Source: Rhipidocladum racemiflorum (lineage: Eukaryota > Streptophyta > Magnoliopsida > Poales > Poaceae). Taken from it: 64,000 nucleotides of DNA. Position 1 is the first letter of the stretch. The number at the start of each line of letters is the position of its first letter. Below the pieces are notes generated by a model that saw nothing but the letters and a program-made list of their open reading frames with translations, did not search any database and was not told the origin of the DNA. The position numbers and the translations under genes are program-made. The DNA lies in the NCBI GenBank assembly GCA_036346355.1, contig CM070585.1, forward strand, positions 9,439,001-9,503,000, read 5' to 3'. This document shows positions 37,121 to 48,518 of the stretch, piece after piece.

Positions 37121-37488
37121 TAGAAATTGCTAGCCATGCAGGCGCACAGATTGATGACTAGTATATCTAAATGGTATAGGTTCTGAATTATCTAGCTAAT
37201 GACCAGTATTAAGAATTATTAAAGGATTAATTTACCACCACTAAGAATATAACAGAGAAACAATCTAAACATAATAAGCATGGAGTTAAAACCATAAGAC
37301 AGAAATATAAAAAAAAAATGTGCAAAACTCAGGTCTAACTGATTGCGTTGAGAGTGCAACAGTACCACAGCTACGTCAAGCGTGCTCCACAGGCCACAGC
37401 AAATACATAAAACTCTCTCTCCATAGCTCAAAAGAAGGATATACGCCACTCTTCACAAATCACATGAAATTTAAGCTTGATCTGCTTG

Positions 37489-38855
37489 TCACGCCACACC
37501 ATTGTTGCTGCCCGGCGCCAATGCCTGTACTGGTGATGATGCTTCTACAGATGCAGCTTGCGACTTCGACGACGGCTCGAGTCCAGCCGACGCCGACGGC
37601 CCCGGAACATGACTTTCTTCATTGATCATGCTGCTCATCAACGGCTCCCTCGGCGTGCTTACCTTGCGACGCTTCTCTCCGACAACGGGCTTCTGCGACG
37701 TCGGGCCGGCCTCCTTCTGGCCCCCCAGCGCGGACGTCGCTGCGTCTGCTATCTTGGACACGGCGGGCATGGACTTGGTAGTAGCATGGGGATCTTTCTC
37801 CCGAGCCATGATGGCAAGGAGGCGGCTACTGGAGATGTGACGATCGCACAGCGAGTAGCCGAGGAGCGCGTCCCGGCGGCACCGCCAACCACGGCCGTTC
37901 GCCCGGCTGCACCGCCGCTTCTCCACCGGCACGGGTGGATCACCCAAACGGCTCGCGCTTTCCGCATTCTCCGAGCCTTTCTCCTCCTGGAACAACGGTG
38001 CTGCTGCATCCCCACCAACGTCGCAGCTAGCATCAACATCGCCCACAGCATCAACCTTACCATTCCCCTTCTCCTCGGCGCCACTGCTTGCTTTCCTCTT
38101 GTTGCTTGCACCGATAGCACTGCATTAGCTCAGCCAATTAAGAATCCCAAGAACCGGATTAACCGAGTAGTTGCAAGACGTTATTGCGCAAAGCTAACAA
38201 TTGCGTACAACATCTGTACAAAAAAACGTGTGCGCGCATATATGATCGAGCGCATTTGATTATCTGGTGAAATTAATCAAACATTTGTGCTTAGATTTAG
38301 TTATCCGGATCTGTGGATGGGAACGGGAGGAGATAATCACTCGTCTAAAACATAGTACAACGATGCGTTTCTAAAAGTAAAAGGCTGGAATCAAGCATAC
38401 CTCTTGCTGCAATCCGTCACGGCAACCATCCCCATGGCTTCCTTCTCCTCGTCTTTCATCACCTGTCATTCAGGACTCGAATCCCACGTTACAACATCGT
38501 TACAAACCAAAAAGAAAAGAAAAACACCACCGAATGGGAAAAACGATGACAGTCTTTCGAGAATTTTGTTGCGTGCACGTACCTGCAGGATAGAAGTTGA
38601 ATCCGGGATTGGATCGCAGGGAGTCTTCGGGGAACCACCACCTACAAGGGGATGGGACTCCTTGGTTAGATCCAAACCTTGGAGCTTCGCCTCCTTGTCC
38701 TGGGGACTAGTGGCGTCGCCCGTGGGCAGAGGCGGCGCTGATGCATCAGGAGAAGCGTGTGTCAGGCCGGACAGATCCGCTTGGTCGGTGGCGGCGGCCG
38801 GGAGGGAATACAGCGGAGTAACGAGGGAGGACGGCCCCCTCCTCCTGATCCTCAT
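37489..38855 (-). CDS. WRC-domain protein, gene 1 (three exons)
   Basis: This is a likely nuclear DNA-binding or regulatory protein of the plant-specific WRC family. Coding exons on the minus strand are 38,855-38,583, 38,462-38,401 and 38,119-37,489. All junctions are GT..AG, with phases 0 and 2, giving 966 bp and 321 aa. The start MRIRRRGPSSL aligns with the region around the WRC2 start. Exon 1 holds LQGLDLTKESHP, a DL motif related to EAR repression motifs. Exon 3 holds a single WRC domain, CSRANGRGWRC..GYSLCDRH: C-x9-C-x10-C-x2-H, all four ligands intact. A basic GEKRRKVS cluster follows as a likely nuclear signal. No QLQ domain is present, so it is not a growth-regulating factor. The gene structure is predicted by eye. 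Its closest relative is gene 2 at 56.9-58.4 kb. Confidence 0.75.
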
Positions 38856-38901
38856 AGCGAACAAATGGGGCGAGAAAGAGCAAGCAGAATGCGAAGAGGG
38901 A

Positions 38902-38917
38902 GGGGGGGGGGGGGGGG
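38902..38917. repeat. 16-G homopolymer in the WRC1 leader
   Basis: Sixteen consecutive G on the plus strand lie about 50 nt upstream of the predicted start codon, so the transcript would carry a C16 run. Length is likely to vary between individuals and assemblies. Confidence 0.85.
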
Positions 38918-39065
38918 CCTTATGGGGTTCGGACTTTGGAGTTTTTGGACTGGTGCTGAAAAGTATGTTGTCCTCCAGGGTGTAGAACAGATCGATCATC
39001 GCAGAGATGTTGTGGTCTTGGCGTCTTGCGGCCGGGTTTTGTAACTGATGTTTGAATTCTAAGTC

Positions 39066-39074
39066 ATATATAAA
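39066..39074 (-). promoter_or_regulatory. Candidate TATA box of WRC1
   Basis: TTTATATAT on the minus strand lies about 210 bp upstream of the predicted ATG. A leader of about 180 nt would follow. There is no other support for it. Confidence 0.35.
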
Positions 39075-39099
39075 CATAAGGGTTCTTTCTTAATTGCAT

Positions 39100-40375
39100 A
39101 GTTTTGTTCAAAAAGTACTAATTACATGCATTCATCTAAACTACAAATATATGGTACGTATATATTTGTACTAATTACTGATAGTGTGCAACCTCGAAGA
39201 ACATCGGCGGAAAATTTTATGGTACGTATGAGAGATACTACGCCAAGATTGAATACCCGATCGAAGAGAGGGACATAAGGATTTACGTAGTTTTTAAACA
39301 CCATGACGCTATCCTACTACTAGATTCTCGTATATGTAGATGTGCTCGAGCCACAAAGGTCCTTAGAATCCCGCCTAGAATTTGGAATAAAAAATAAAGA
39401 AAACTTAACAATTTGATTTTCAAGCGACTTCGAAAGTAACATCCATTAATAAAGAAAATTCAAAGTAATATTGAAATAAAAAATAAAATTAAAGAAGGTA
39501 ATCCATAACGAGTACAATCTAAATAAACTAAAATTCAGAATAAAAATAGCAATTTAATTATTAAGTTTCTAAATAAAAAATAAATAAAATTAGAAATTTG
39601 ATTTTTAGATTTAGAATACCACAAATATACAAAATAAAAATAAAAATCAAAGTAATATTATGAATTTGATTTTCATGAATATATATTAGGAATTAAATTT
39701 TAGATTGAAGGAAATATTTGTGTCAAGTACAACAACAAAAATTTAGAACAACACAATGAAAGAAAATTAGCAAACTTTTATACGAATAATGTTAGGAACA
39801 ACAACTAAATGAAAATTTACAATTGGATTTATATGAAATCAAAAATATTTATGTCAAGTACAACAAAAAATTTAGAATAAAAATTGAAATAAAACTAGCA
39901 AACTTTTATATGAAAATGTTAGGAACAACAACTAAATGAAAATTTACAATTGGATTTATATGAAATCACAACTTAAATTTCTAAAAATGAAGACTCCATG
40001 TCAAGGCAATTTAATTTTTGTATGAAATTTGAAAATATTAAAATTCACAATAAGAACTAAATTATAAATTTGGTTTTTAAAATCATAAGTTAAATTATTA
40101 TTAGAATGGTGAAAAATTATGTTGGACAATAACTGGAGTGCATCTTTAATAATTAAAATAAAAATATAATACACAAATTACATGCTTTGGGGAAATTGCC
40201 ACATTAATTAAAAAAAAAGCAAAACATCTAACCATCCGTAGATGGAACCAACTTATAATGACATTAAAAGAAAGAACTTAGTCAAATATGTACAATTATT
40301 TCAAGTGCGCAACGTATTTTAGTTAGGATTATTTGGTTTAATAAAAGTGTATCAGTTCCAAGCACCATTCCAAAT
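39100..40375. other. AT-rich intergenic DNA upstream of WRC1
   Basis: Very AT-rich sequence with many A/T runs and no gene, apart from the tandem duplication at 39,715-39,970. It may be remnant transposon DNA but has no diagnostic ends. Confidence 0.5.
39715..39970. repeat. 131-bp tandem duplication
   Basis: GTCAAGTACAAC starts at 39,722 and again at 39,853. The two units share the CAAACTTTTATA, ATGTTAGGAACAACAAC and TTACAATTGGATTTATATG blocks with few differences. Confidence 0.8.
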
Positions 40376-40378
40376 TTA

Positions 40379-40616
40379 AGCCTTGTTTAGCAACTTGGAA
40401 CTGGGCCGTTTCTACTAGATTCTGAAAGAAACCCAACCAAACGGGCTAAAGCTCGAAACGATTCTCCTCGGATCGTTTCTTCTTTTTCCACTTTATGGTC
40501 GAATCGGTCTCAACCTCGTTCCACCCGATTCACAGAATCCTACCTGAAACGTTTCTACCAAGAATCTGGAACAGTTTCCGTTTCTATTAGAATCTGAAAC
40601 CGTACCAAACAGGACC
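40379..40616. mobile_element. Tourist-like MITE (PIF/Harbinger), 238 bp
   Basis: The ends AGCCTTGTTTAG and (reverse complement of the right end) GGTCCTGTTTGG are imperfect inverted repeats of the Tourist type, and TTA flanks both sides (40,376-40,378 and 40,617-40,619). The interior has the AGAATCTG/GAAACG-type motifs common in such MITEs. It has no coding capacity. Confidence 0.65.
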
Positions 40617-40699
40617 TTACTTACATATTCCTTTTTGTGAAATATAAATGTCATTGCATATTCTTGAGCTAGCCTTAAGCATGCATTCTTTTCATTGGC

Positions 40700-40760
40700 T
40701 GCCTTTCATTGCTGGAAAATTCTATAACAGCCTTTCATTGCTGAAAAATTCTATAACACA
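40700..40760. repeat. ~29-bp tandem duplication
   Basis: GCCTTTCATTGCTG followed by AAAATTCTATAACA is repeated in tandem with one substitution. Confidence 0.6.
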
Positions 40761-41056
40761 CAAATATTAATTCCTAAGAAAACCATAAAATTATACATTT
40801 ATTCATAGTGGCAAAACCTAATTTTCAACGTCGATTCATAGTAACAAAGCCTAATTCCGAATGTTTACATGAAATAACCATTGCTACTATTTCTATTACA
40901 TATATTATATACAATTGGCAATGTTCCAACCCATCAAAGCCAAACTAGAGAAAAAATGTTGCGATGCCACGTTTCTCGACTTTCTATATCCTTTAACAGA
41001 ATAAGTTTTTTATATGATTTTGCATAAATAATACACAAAAGTTTTGAAATATCTAG

Positions 41057-41074
41057 CCCGTGCAATCGCACGGG
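41057..41074. other. GC hairpin, possible Helitron 3' end
   Basis: CCCGTGC-AATC-GCACGGG is a perfect 7-bp stem with a 4-nt loop in an AT-rich setting, followed 12-16 nt later by CTATAG. Helitrons end in such a hairpin about 10 nt before CTRR, but the terminal tetranucleotide here is not canonical and no 5' TC end was located. Confidence 0.35.
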
Positions 41075-41139
41075 TTGGCAACTATAGTATGCATAATACT
41101 GCTCGAATACTAAGATGTAGAATAATATGAAAATATTGA

Positions 41140-41816
41140 GGACATGCATGTTTGGAACATGTGATTTTCTTTGGATTCTTATATTGTTTCTTGTGGAATT
41201 CCTATGTTAACAAAGGACTCTTAACTCTTAAGTCTTGGTACGTGTCGGATGTCATTTAGTCATAGGATTAATGGTGCTACAACCACATAATATCAAAGGG
41301 AGTTCGGTTTTTCTTTTTGTTGAAAGAACGCGTTTGATTAAAATTCCAGGGCATTGAATGAAATTGGGTGGGGAGGAAGAGGAACGTGCCACAAAATTTT
41401 GCTACCGTGTGAAACTCTTTTCTTTACGAGCATTTATTGGAGTTACCGCTGTGAGGTTTGGACTTTCCTGGCTGAGCGCTGTATGCAGTAACTAGTGAAC
41501 ACAGAACCAACTCATCTAACACCTGGGCCGCGTGCAGACGGCAGGTCCTTAGCTGTCTGGTGGAAATGTTTGCCGGAAGCGCCTTCGGCTATAGTACTGG
41601 AGTCTCGCACAGTCTGGATGGAGCGCTCCATACGATCTTGGCCGTCTCGGTTAGCCTGCTGCCTCGCTAAGTTAATTAGTTTAACCAATCTACAGCCGAT
41701 ACAATCGGGGAAAAAAGGGGGGAGAATGGCGTCTTTGCCACTAGGTTTCGCAAATTTGTTTGTTTGCTAGTACAAATTAAGGAGCTGATTACTTTGGTGC
41801 TACTGAAAATGTGTGA
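41140..41816. other. Intergenic DNA, nothing recognised
   Basis: A moderately AT-rich stretch with a GC-richer part at 41,490-41,700. No ORF there resembles a known protein, and no repeat structure was seen. Confidence 0.4.
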
Positions 41817-41826
41817 TTTTTTTTTC

Positions 41827-42028
41827 GAGGGAGTTGATAATTAATATGTTTGATCTTTTGTTGACGTTTGATAATATGCTTTAAAGTTCCCGGTAATCGA
41901 TTATTTGCCCTATCTTTCTTGGACCCTTTGATCATTTGCCCTTTTGGACAATTTTATAATTGTTTTTCTCTTCTCTTCTTTTTTTTCTCCCTGTTTCGAC
42001 CATGCCTGACCCGACGAACTCCCTCCCC

Positions 42029-42072
<44 letters not shown>

Positions 42073-42688
42073 TCACCTTCTCCACCGAACCATGCCGCTA
42101 GCAATGAAGCCCAAGCCGTCGCTAGCCTGTGGGCCACGCCGTCGCATGCATGAAGCCATGTCGGTCCATCCGCTGACGGTTCATGGCTACGCCGGGGACT
42201 TTGCCGATTTTCATTCGGTCCGACCTTGTATCTTTCGTCTACTATTACTAGTCCATTCACAGTGGCCCTCGGCCTACACCGGCGTGGGATCTGAGCCTTC
42301 TCAATGCCGTCGAGCCAGATCCTCCTCCCTTGAGGCTAGATCCAATGGGCCCTACCCCAATTCATCTCCCTCGAGCTAGATCCAACAATCTTGTCACCGA
42401 GGTTGGATAGTGGACAGCGAAGGAGAAGGCAGCTCACTGGAGGCATTTGTGGATGGCGGTGGTGGAGCAACCGCCAAAGTCTCACCGAATTGATTAAAAG
42501 AGAAATTGTATAGATGACGAAGATAGGAAGGAGAGATGGATAAAAAGGGCAAAATGGGCACTTTTTTGCTAAATAGGTAAATGGTCAATGTATGAGAGAA
42601 AGATGGACCAAATAATCAATTAGCGAAAACTTCGTGGCATATTGTCAAGTAGCAACAAAAAAGTGTGGTATATTGTCAATTCCCTTTC
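41827..42688. mobile_element. MULE-like element with long TIRs (862 bp)
   Basis: The left ~115 bp (GAGGGAGTTGATAA..., then TAATCGATTATTTG) and the reverse complement of the right ~115 bp (GAAAGGGAATTGACAA..., then TAATTGATTATTTGG) form degenerate long inverted repeats. A 9-bp TTTTTTTTC follows or precedes them at 41,818-41,826 and 42,689-42,697. Long TIRs and a 9-bp TSD fit Mutator-like elements. The interior is GC-rich and gene-like in composition (42,070-42,480), as in Pack-MULEs, but I recognise no captured gene. The TSD is low in complexity, which weakens the call. Confidence 0.55.
42025..42070. repeat. C-run and (CT)n microsatellite
   Basis: About fifteen C followed by about sixteen CT units, inside the MULE-like element. 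It makes the overlapping plus-strand ORF at 41,960-42,379 look longer than it deserves. Confidence 0.9.
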
Positions 42689-42715
42689 TTTTTTTTCTGA
42701 CAAGAGTTAACCTAG

Positions 42716-43325
42716 TGTTCGCGCCAAAAACGTGAAGGGGGTTTTAGGCCTCGAACACACAAGACAAACACCGGGTTTGCAGAGCGTGCCAGTCGATTTG
42801 ACCTGAAATCGACAAGGTAGAATTTGTAATTTGACCGAAGCCGATAAACAAGGATCTATCGGCTTTTCGCTAGTCGGCAAGAACCGATTAGGAGATAACT
42901 AGATCAACCGGTTACAGTTGATCCGGATACAAGGTAAAAATCGGCCGAAGGCGATGCGCAACAAAACGGCAAATCAAACCTGGGTGAAATCGGCTAAAAT
43001 CAACAATCGGCGATGCGCAACTATGTTGATTCCGTCGACTTACAAAGAGATCTATGAGGCTAAAACAATGTAAAAGAAAAGCTTGTAAAAAGTAGGTGTG
43101 TTGTTGGATTTGATTGTGTCCCGCTGTGCTTGACGCCTCCTCCTTTTATAACACGCCGACCGATCCGAGTTGTGTATGGATACGGTGCTTTTATCCGTGA
43201 CGGCCTTTTATCTGATTTCCTTCCCTTTTAGAAACGGTTTCCTTCTCGATTTGTTTACCGATTTCTTTTCCACATCTCCTCTGTCTTAGACCGATTCCAA
43301 CACGCATCGAATTTTGGTGCAAACA
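42716..43325 (-). repeat. 3' LTR of TE2
   Basis: 610 bp, TG...CA, preceded on the coding strand by the purine-rich AAAAATGGGGGCATA (43,326-43,340). Compared with the 5' LTR it has many one- to four-base indels but few clear substitutions. Confidence 0.92.
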
Positions 43326-43340
43326 TATGCCCCCATTTTT
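43326..43340 (-). other. Polypurine tract of TE2
   Basis: TATGCCCCCATTTTT on the plus strand is AAAAATGGGGGCATA on the coding strand, directly adjacent to the 3' LTR. Confidence 0.75.
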
Positions 43341-43499
43341 GAAAGGTAACTTGTTATCTTTCAAAAATCCTTCGCTTTTCCGTGATCGGCTTGTCGCTTA
43401 GGATTCATCTCGATAACTTCCTCATTAATAGCGCCGCAATGTCCTCGGTGCGTTTTTAATGCAACAATCGCTTCCCGCCGCCGCCTTCTTTCATCGCGG

Positions 43500-43507
43500 T
43501 ATAAATA
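43500..43507 (+). promoter_or_regulatory. TATA box for the TE2 antisense ORF
   Basis: TATAAATA lies 173 bp upstream of ATG at 43,673. It is in the internal region, outside the LTR, and is oriented toward the antisense ORF, which suggests that ORF has its own promoter. Confidence 0.5.
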
Positions 43508-43672
43508 TGGGGTCCCCACGGTCATTTTCACGCTTTCAAGCTCTCGGATCAGGCACCATCGGCTCTTGTCATCCTCTCTTTGTTCTTTCAGAATCGGTGA
43601 CATGGACCCTTCACAGTATTCATCCCGATTCCTCAAAGTTCCAATCAATTCTACTTAGGACCGATAGGTAGT

Positions 43673-46470
43673 ATGTCGGCAGACACAAATATCAATACCG
43701 AGATCCCTAGACTCCCTCTATCCCTTTGGGTACAATGTTTCGAGTGGGGAAAAGTTTTAGGGCATGGCCCACTAGCCTAAAAGGATGGAGATCTTGGTTT
43801 ATTAGGGTATCGGCTCAAAAGAGGGTAGAATGGGAGAGGATGGGTATAGCCGAGTCTCTATCTTTGAGTCTAGCCGACCTTGAAGCCAATGAACCTTTGG
43901 TAGCTGCGGCATGTTATTTTTGGTCGGATTCTTTCAACGCCTTTTTATTCCCGTCCGCCCAATCGGCCCTACTCGCTAGATGTGGCCCAATTGTGCCGCC
44001 TTAGGCCAGGACGGGGACCGATTATCGGCTTTCAATGGAAAACCTTCTTTCAAATTAATCCGCAAAAAAGGCGAAGGTTGGCATAGATACATCCAAAATA
44101 ACAATAGGGTCACTGGTCCAGTATCGGCTGAAGAGCACGTCGCTTTTCTCAATCTTTGGTTAGACCGATATCTTTTCTGTGGTGCTTCCTTGGCCCTACC
44201 CAAACTTTTCAGTTAGTAGCGGAACGTCTGCTGGAGGGTCATCGGCTTTCCCTTGGCAAGATGTTCCTCGGGGCAGTATTTCAAATGATGTACGTAATTC
44301 GTAGCCGACTCTTTTCTGGTTTTGCCAAACATGTCGTTGGTAATATAGGAGGTCCTCTTTGGTTCGTCCAAACATGGCTTCATTGTATGTTTAGCCGATC
44401 TATTTTATCCGAACCCTCCGTAGCTCAACTTTCCTCGGGAGGATTACCCCAGAGCATGTCATTCCACAAGATAGAGCTAGCCGATCCTATGGCGAGAGGT
44501 TTATCATGTCTTCGGCCGGAGAGCTAAAATGGACTCGATCGGCTTGCACAAATACCTCGCTTTCTTCCTTTCCTTAGATAGGGCTTCCTTCGCCAACAAG
44601 ACTTTTTCCAATATACCGATGTAGCCGATTGCCCACACCCAACATTCCTTCACCTTGATTCTGATAGTTCCTCGATGCCCCAATCTACCCTAGATTTGTA
44701 CAAAATCATCCTCACTCCTTGCATCTTTCATGTCGGCTTGACTACCCGCAACCGAACATTTCAAATTGCCTTACGAGTTTTACCACCCTTCGTTTACGCC
44801 ACAATTAGGCTTTGGGCAAACCATTCCATCTTTCCCCTACTATCTTGTGTCGAGCCCGAGCCCGAGTGACCAACAAAGGTCGCCGCTGAGGTCATCCTTG
44901 AAGTAGCCGATGGTTTGCAAATCCTCTCATCGCCACATTTTGTTCGTAATTCCCGTCGGTCGGCTGCGTTCTCGCAGTGGTGGACTAGAATATCAGAAGC
45001 CATACTAATGGACAGGACTCGTCGGCTATAATTCACTTATTCCTTCCCGACTTTCATGAGCCGACGGTAGTTTCCGGGTCCAGCACAAGCTCGGGTTATA
45101 GCGACTCTTCAGTAGCTGTAGAGGTACCGTTGTTTTTATATCCCTCTGCTTTTACACTTGCTGTCGGCTTTTATTTAGAATGCCTTTGATCTTTCCAGTC
45201 GGTGCACGGTGCCGTGAGCCATCAACCGATCCCCATGTTTCGCCAAGAGTAGCCGACAACGACGCCCAGGTCAATCTGCTGGCACCACTGGTATACTTCA
45301 GAAACTTGGATATTCAAGCTCCTCTTTAACGGACTTAGCTCGCCAAATGCTCCAAGTAAGTCTTTTGCATATCGGCTAACATGCCCCTTGCTTTGACAAT
45401 TGCTAACTCGAAAACACTGCAGAGAGGAGGAAGAAGTCGGCCAGGCGCTCACCCAGACCTGTGAGGCGGCAACCTGATGGCTCTCCAGAGCACTCAGCTA
45501 CTGATGTAAGTTTTATTCTTTATTCTTTGCTCAATATCATTTTTTCATATTGCTGATTTTATTCTCTTGAATCCCTAGCAATCTCCGTCAGTTCAAGTGG
45601 CGGGAGTTATAGCCGATTTCCAAGGTGCTACATCGGCTATCCCTCCACCCGCTCCATTGCCGCCGGCCATACTGCAACAGACTATCGAGATCTCCGATCC
45701 TGACCCCAGAGCGCTATCAACTGATCTGGCCGATTTGCTGGGCTTCACTCTGGACGAGCTCGACGATCCGGAAGTGCTAGCCACCGATGACTACCCAGCC
45801 GACATCCAAAGATAATAGCCGCCATACAAAGATCGGCCGCCGTTACTACGAGCCGGGTATGCAGGAGCGACTCAATCGTCTCCTGGACGAAGTGATGCAG
45901 CCAGAGGCAGCTCTTCTGGCCAACACTCAGCCCTTGAGGAACGCTATGGCGGCCATGCAAGCCGACCTTCCCCCTGCGGCCATGAATGCTTTGCTAGAAG
46001 TGTGCCATCTGGATGATCGTCGGCTAGACGTAGAATCGGCCAAAACCAGACTTGAACAGAGGAAGGCCCAGCAAGCCGACCAAGAGATTCTGGACAAACT
46101 TATAGCAGATGCTAAATCTCGAAAGGGTGCTTTTGACCAGGGTGCTGCTATGCTGAAATCGGCCAAAGCTAAGGCCCAGGAGCTGGAGTCATCCAAGAAA
46201 AAACTTGAAGAACAGCTGGCCTTGGTTACAAGAGAACTTGCAGATTGCCAAATCGGCATTGCAGATGCGACATCTTCACTAGCGTCTCAGAGGCAGCAAA
46301 TTGGCGAAGTTTTTGCCAAAGTTAAGAGCCAATCGGCCAAGATAGTCCCAGTCCCGGGTGATGCAGTAGCTGATCAACAATTGATAGACGGCGTTCAAGC
46401 TACCATCGGAAGGGCAGCAGCGGCACTATCGGCTTTGGGAGCCCATTTGCCCGGGTCGGGTCTACACTAG
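43673..46470 (+). pseudogene. TE2 antisense ORF: plant-mobile-domain-like plus coiled coil, with introns
   Basis: This is an extra ORF region opposite to gag-pol. From ATG 43,673 (MSADTNINTEIPRLPLSLW) three frames together read a plant-mobile-domain-like (PMD, aminotransferase-like) sequence: WFIRVSAQKRVEWERMGIAE, then EEHVAFLNLWLDRYLFCG, then LSLGKMFLGAVFQ, up to about 44,527. Two plant-type introns are visible further on: 45,356-45,422 (GTAAG..GCAG, with a CTAAC branch-like site) and 45,506-45,578 (GTAAG..CTAG). The exon between them is open in one frame (RRKKSARRSPRPVRRQ, basic), which continues in phase into 45,579-45,815. The last part, 45,787-46,470, is in another frame and is a long coiled coil (KLEEQLALVTREL). 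Its function in the element is unknown. Frameshifts make this copy non-coding. Confidence 0.7.
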
Positions 46471-46676
46471 TCTTTAACTTACTGATTAGTTGTGGCCAAC
46501 CTCTGTAATATTGCTTTAAACTTGAGATGCCTTTTGAAATCTTGCTTGATCGGCTGTGCATCCGATTTTGTAAACCTTTAATCTGTGGATGGATGTTTCA
46601 AACCGACTTGGTCGGCTGTATGACCAATTTTATATGCATGTGCTTGTCATTGATCCTGATGCCTTCACCTCTATAG

Positions 46677-47700
46677 TTAGGACCCGACCCAGATGCTTGG
46701 GTGATATGCCTTCAGATACTTTCCATTGATTGCTTTAGGTAGGACGAACCCTTCTAATGATTCCAGTATATATGAATTTCCGTCAACCGGCCGATTGATC
46801 TTATAAGGTCCTTCCCATGTCGGAGACCATTTGCCGAATCGATTATCCCTAGACCCAATCGGCAACACGGTTTTCCATACTAAATCGGCTTGACTGAATG
46901 ACTTAACAATCACTTTTTTATTGTACGACCTGGCAACAATCTCTTTGTTCTTTTTAAGCCGATCTAGCGTGACTAGCCTTAGTTCAGCCAAATCATCTAG
47001 ATTGTCCAGCATCGCCTGTTTGTATTCATCGGCTGATACCTTATCTTGCTCGTGTAGCCTTATTGAGCCGATGTTGATTTCAACGGGCAAAACGGCTTCT
47101 TGTCCGTATACCAACTGAAAGGGTGACAATTTAGTTGTTCCGTGATAAGATAGCCGATAAGCCCATAAAGCCTCTGATAGCGTCGAATGCCATCTCCTTG
47201 GCTTTTCCTCAATTTTTCTTTTTATCAGCTTTATCAATGTTTTGTTCGACGATTCGCCCGTCCGCTGGCCTGAGCATAGTAAGGGAGGAGTTGAGTAATT
47301 TTATCCCAAGACTTTCGCAAACCCTTTGAACTCATTGGACATGAACACAAGACTCGATCAAGAGTGATTGTCTGTGGAATCCCAAACCGATGGACGATGT
47401 GTTCGTTTACAAAGTCGATTAGTTCTTTACCAGTAACCTTCTTGAGTGGCACAGCCTCAACCCATTTTGAGAAATAATCCGTGGTCGCAAGGATGAATTT
47501 ATGTCCTTTGTCGGATGACGGAAATATCTGGCCGATTATGTCTATACCCCATCCTCTAAACGGCCATGGCTTGACGATCGGATGTAAAGCCGATGTCGGT
47601 GCCGATCAGATGTTACCAAACTTTTGACACGCTTGGCATCCTCTATAATATTTGAAGCAATCTTCTAACATCGCTTACCAAAAATATCCTGTTCGTCTCA
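46677..47700 (-). pseudogene. TE2 integrase
   Basis: Minus-strand integrase in at least three frames. A zinc-binding-like GCQACQKFG block lies near 47,640, the catalytic core start GIDIIGQIFPSS (first Asp) near 47,540, and ATTDYFSKWVEAVP after that. The segment around 47,340 is frameshifted just after TITLD, where the second Asp region lies. The C-terminal ORF 47,237-46,677 is intact and holds LWAYRLSYHGTTKLSPFQLVYG, GPYKINRPVDGNSY and the end YHPSIWVGS. Integrase inserts element cDNA into the chromosome. No chromodomain was seen, as expected for the Tat lineage. Confidence 0.8.
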
Positions 47701-48515
47701 AGACCCATTTCATCTTACGAGCCGATTGATGTGACCCACAAATGCCTTCATGAACTTCACCCATTGCCACTTTGGATTCCTCGGTTCCTGACATCTTAAT
47801 AACAAACCTTCCATAGTCCGAAGTACAATACGCCTTCTAGTAGAACATATTTGAGTGCTTTGCGCCGACCTTTTGCTCGGCCGGCTTAGCTGGATCTCGA
47901 CAAATAATCCCTTATCTCTCGTTTCTCCAATGACGGTGGACACAGAGAACCGCCAAACGCTTAGCTCGATTGGTCCTTGTCGGCTTTCAATCTTGTACCC
48001 TGATGCACTTTGTGCCAATCGGTTTGCTTTATCATTAGCTTCTCTGGGGATATGTTTTATGGAAAATGTAGTGAATATCTCGATGATCTCGAGGCATTGA
48101 TGCAAGTAATCGGGTTAGTGCATCATCATTGCATCGGTATTCTCCTCTCGACTTGCTGTACAATTAACATCGAATCCTCAAAGCTTCGACGCCTCTCACT
48201 CCGATGCTATCTAACAGCTTGTAGACCCCTTAGTAATGCTTCAGATTCTCGCTTGATTATTTGAACATCGGCTATTTAGCCGATACATGAAGTCATACTC
48301 CTCGCTTTCTAGGTGAAACTAATACCACACCGATGCCTTCGCCTTCTTGGCAAATGCAGACCCATCAAAATACAATGCCAAGGAGTTACACTAGTTGTTC
48401 CTACTATTGTTTCACTCCTGTGATAAAATCGGCCACAGCTTGTCCTTTCACAGCATTTAGTCGATTCATAGGATAACTCAAACTCTGTTAGGGCGTATGC
48501 CCATTTACCAAGTCG
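47700..48515 (-). pseudogene. TE2 second RNase H-like region and linker
   Basis: Between RT/RNase H and integrase a degraded region includes ORF 48,105-47,710 with IKHIPREANDKANRLAQSAS. This is the C-terminal signature of the additional 'archaeal-type' RNase H typical of Tat-lineage pol. The upstream part is broken by stops. Confidence 0.65.
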
Positions 48516-48518
48516 GCC

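Noticed and set aside
38404..38985. 193-codon ORF on the plus strand over WRC gene 1
   Set aside because: It is antisense to exons 1-2 of WRC gene 1, whose splice sites, domain order and paralogue support the minus strand.
41960..42379. 139-codon ORF across a (CT)n run
   Set aside because: It depends on the microsatellite reading as Leu/Ser repeats. There is no domain and no start context.
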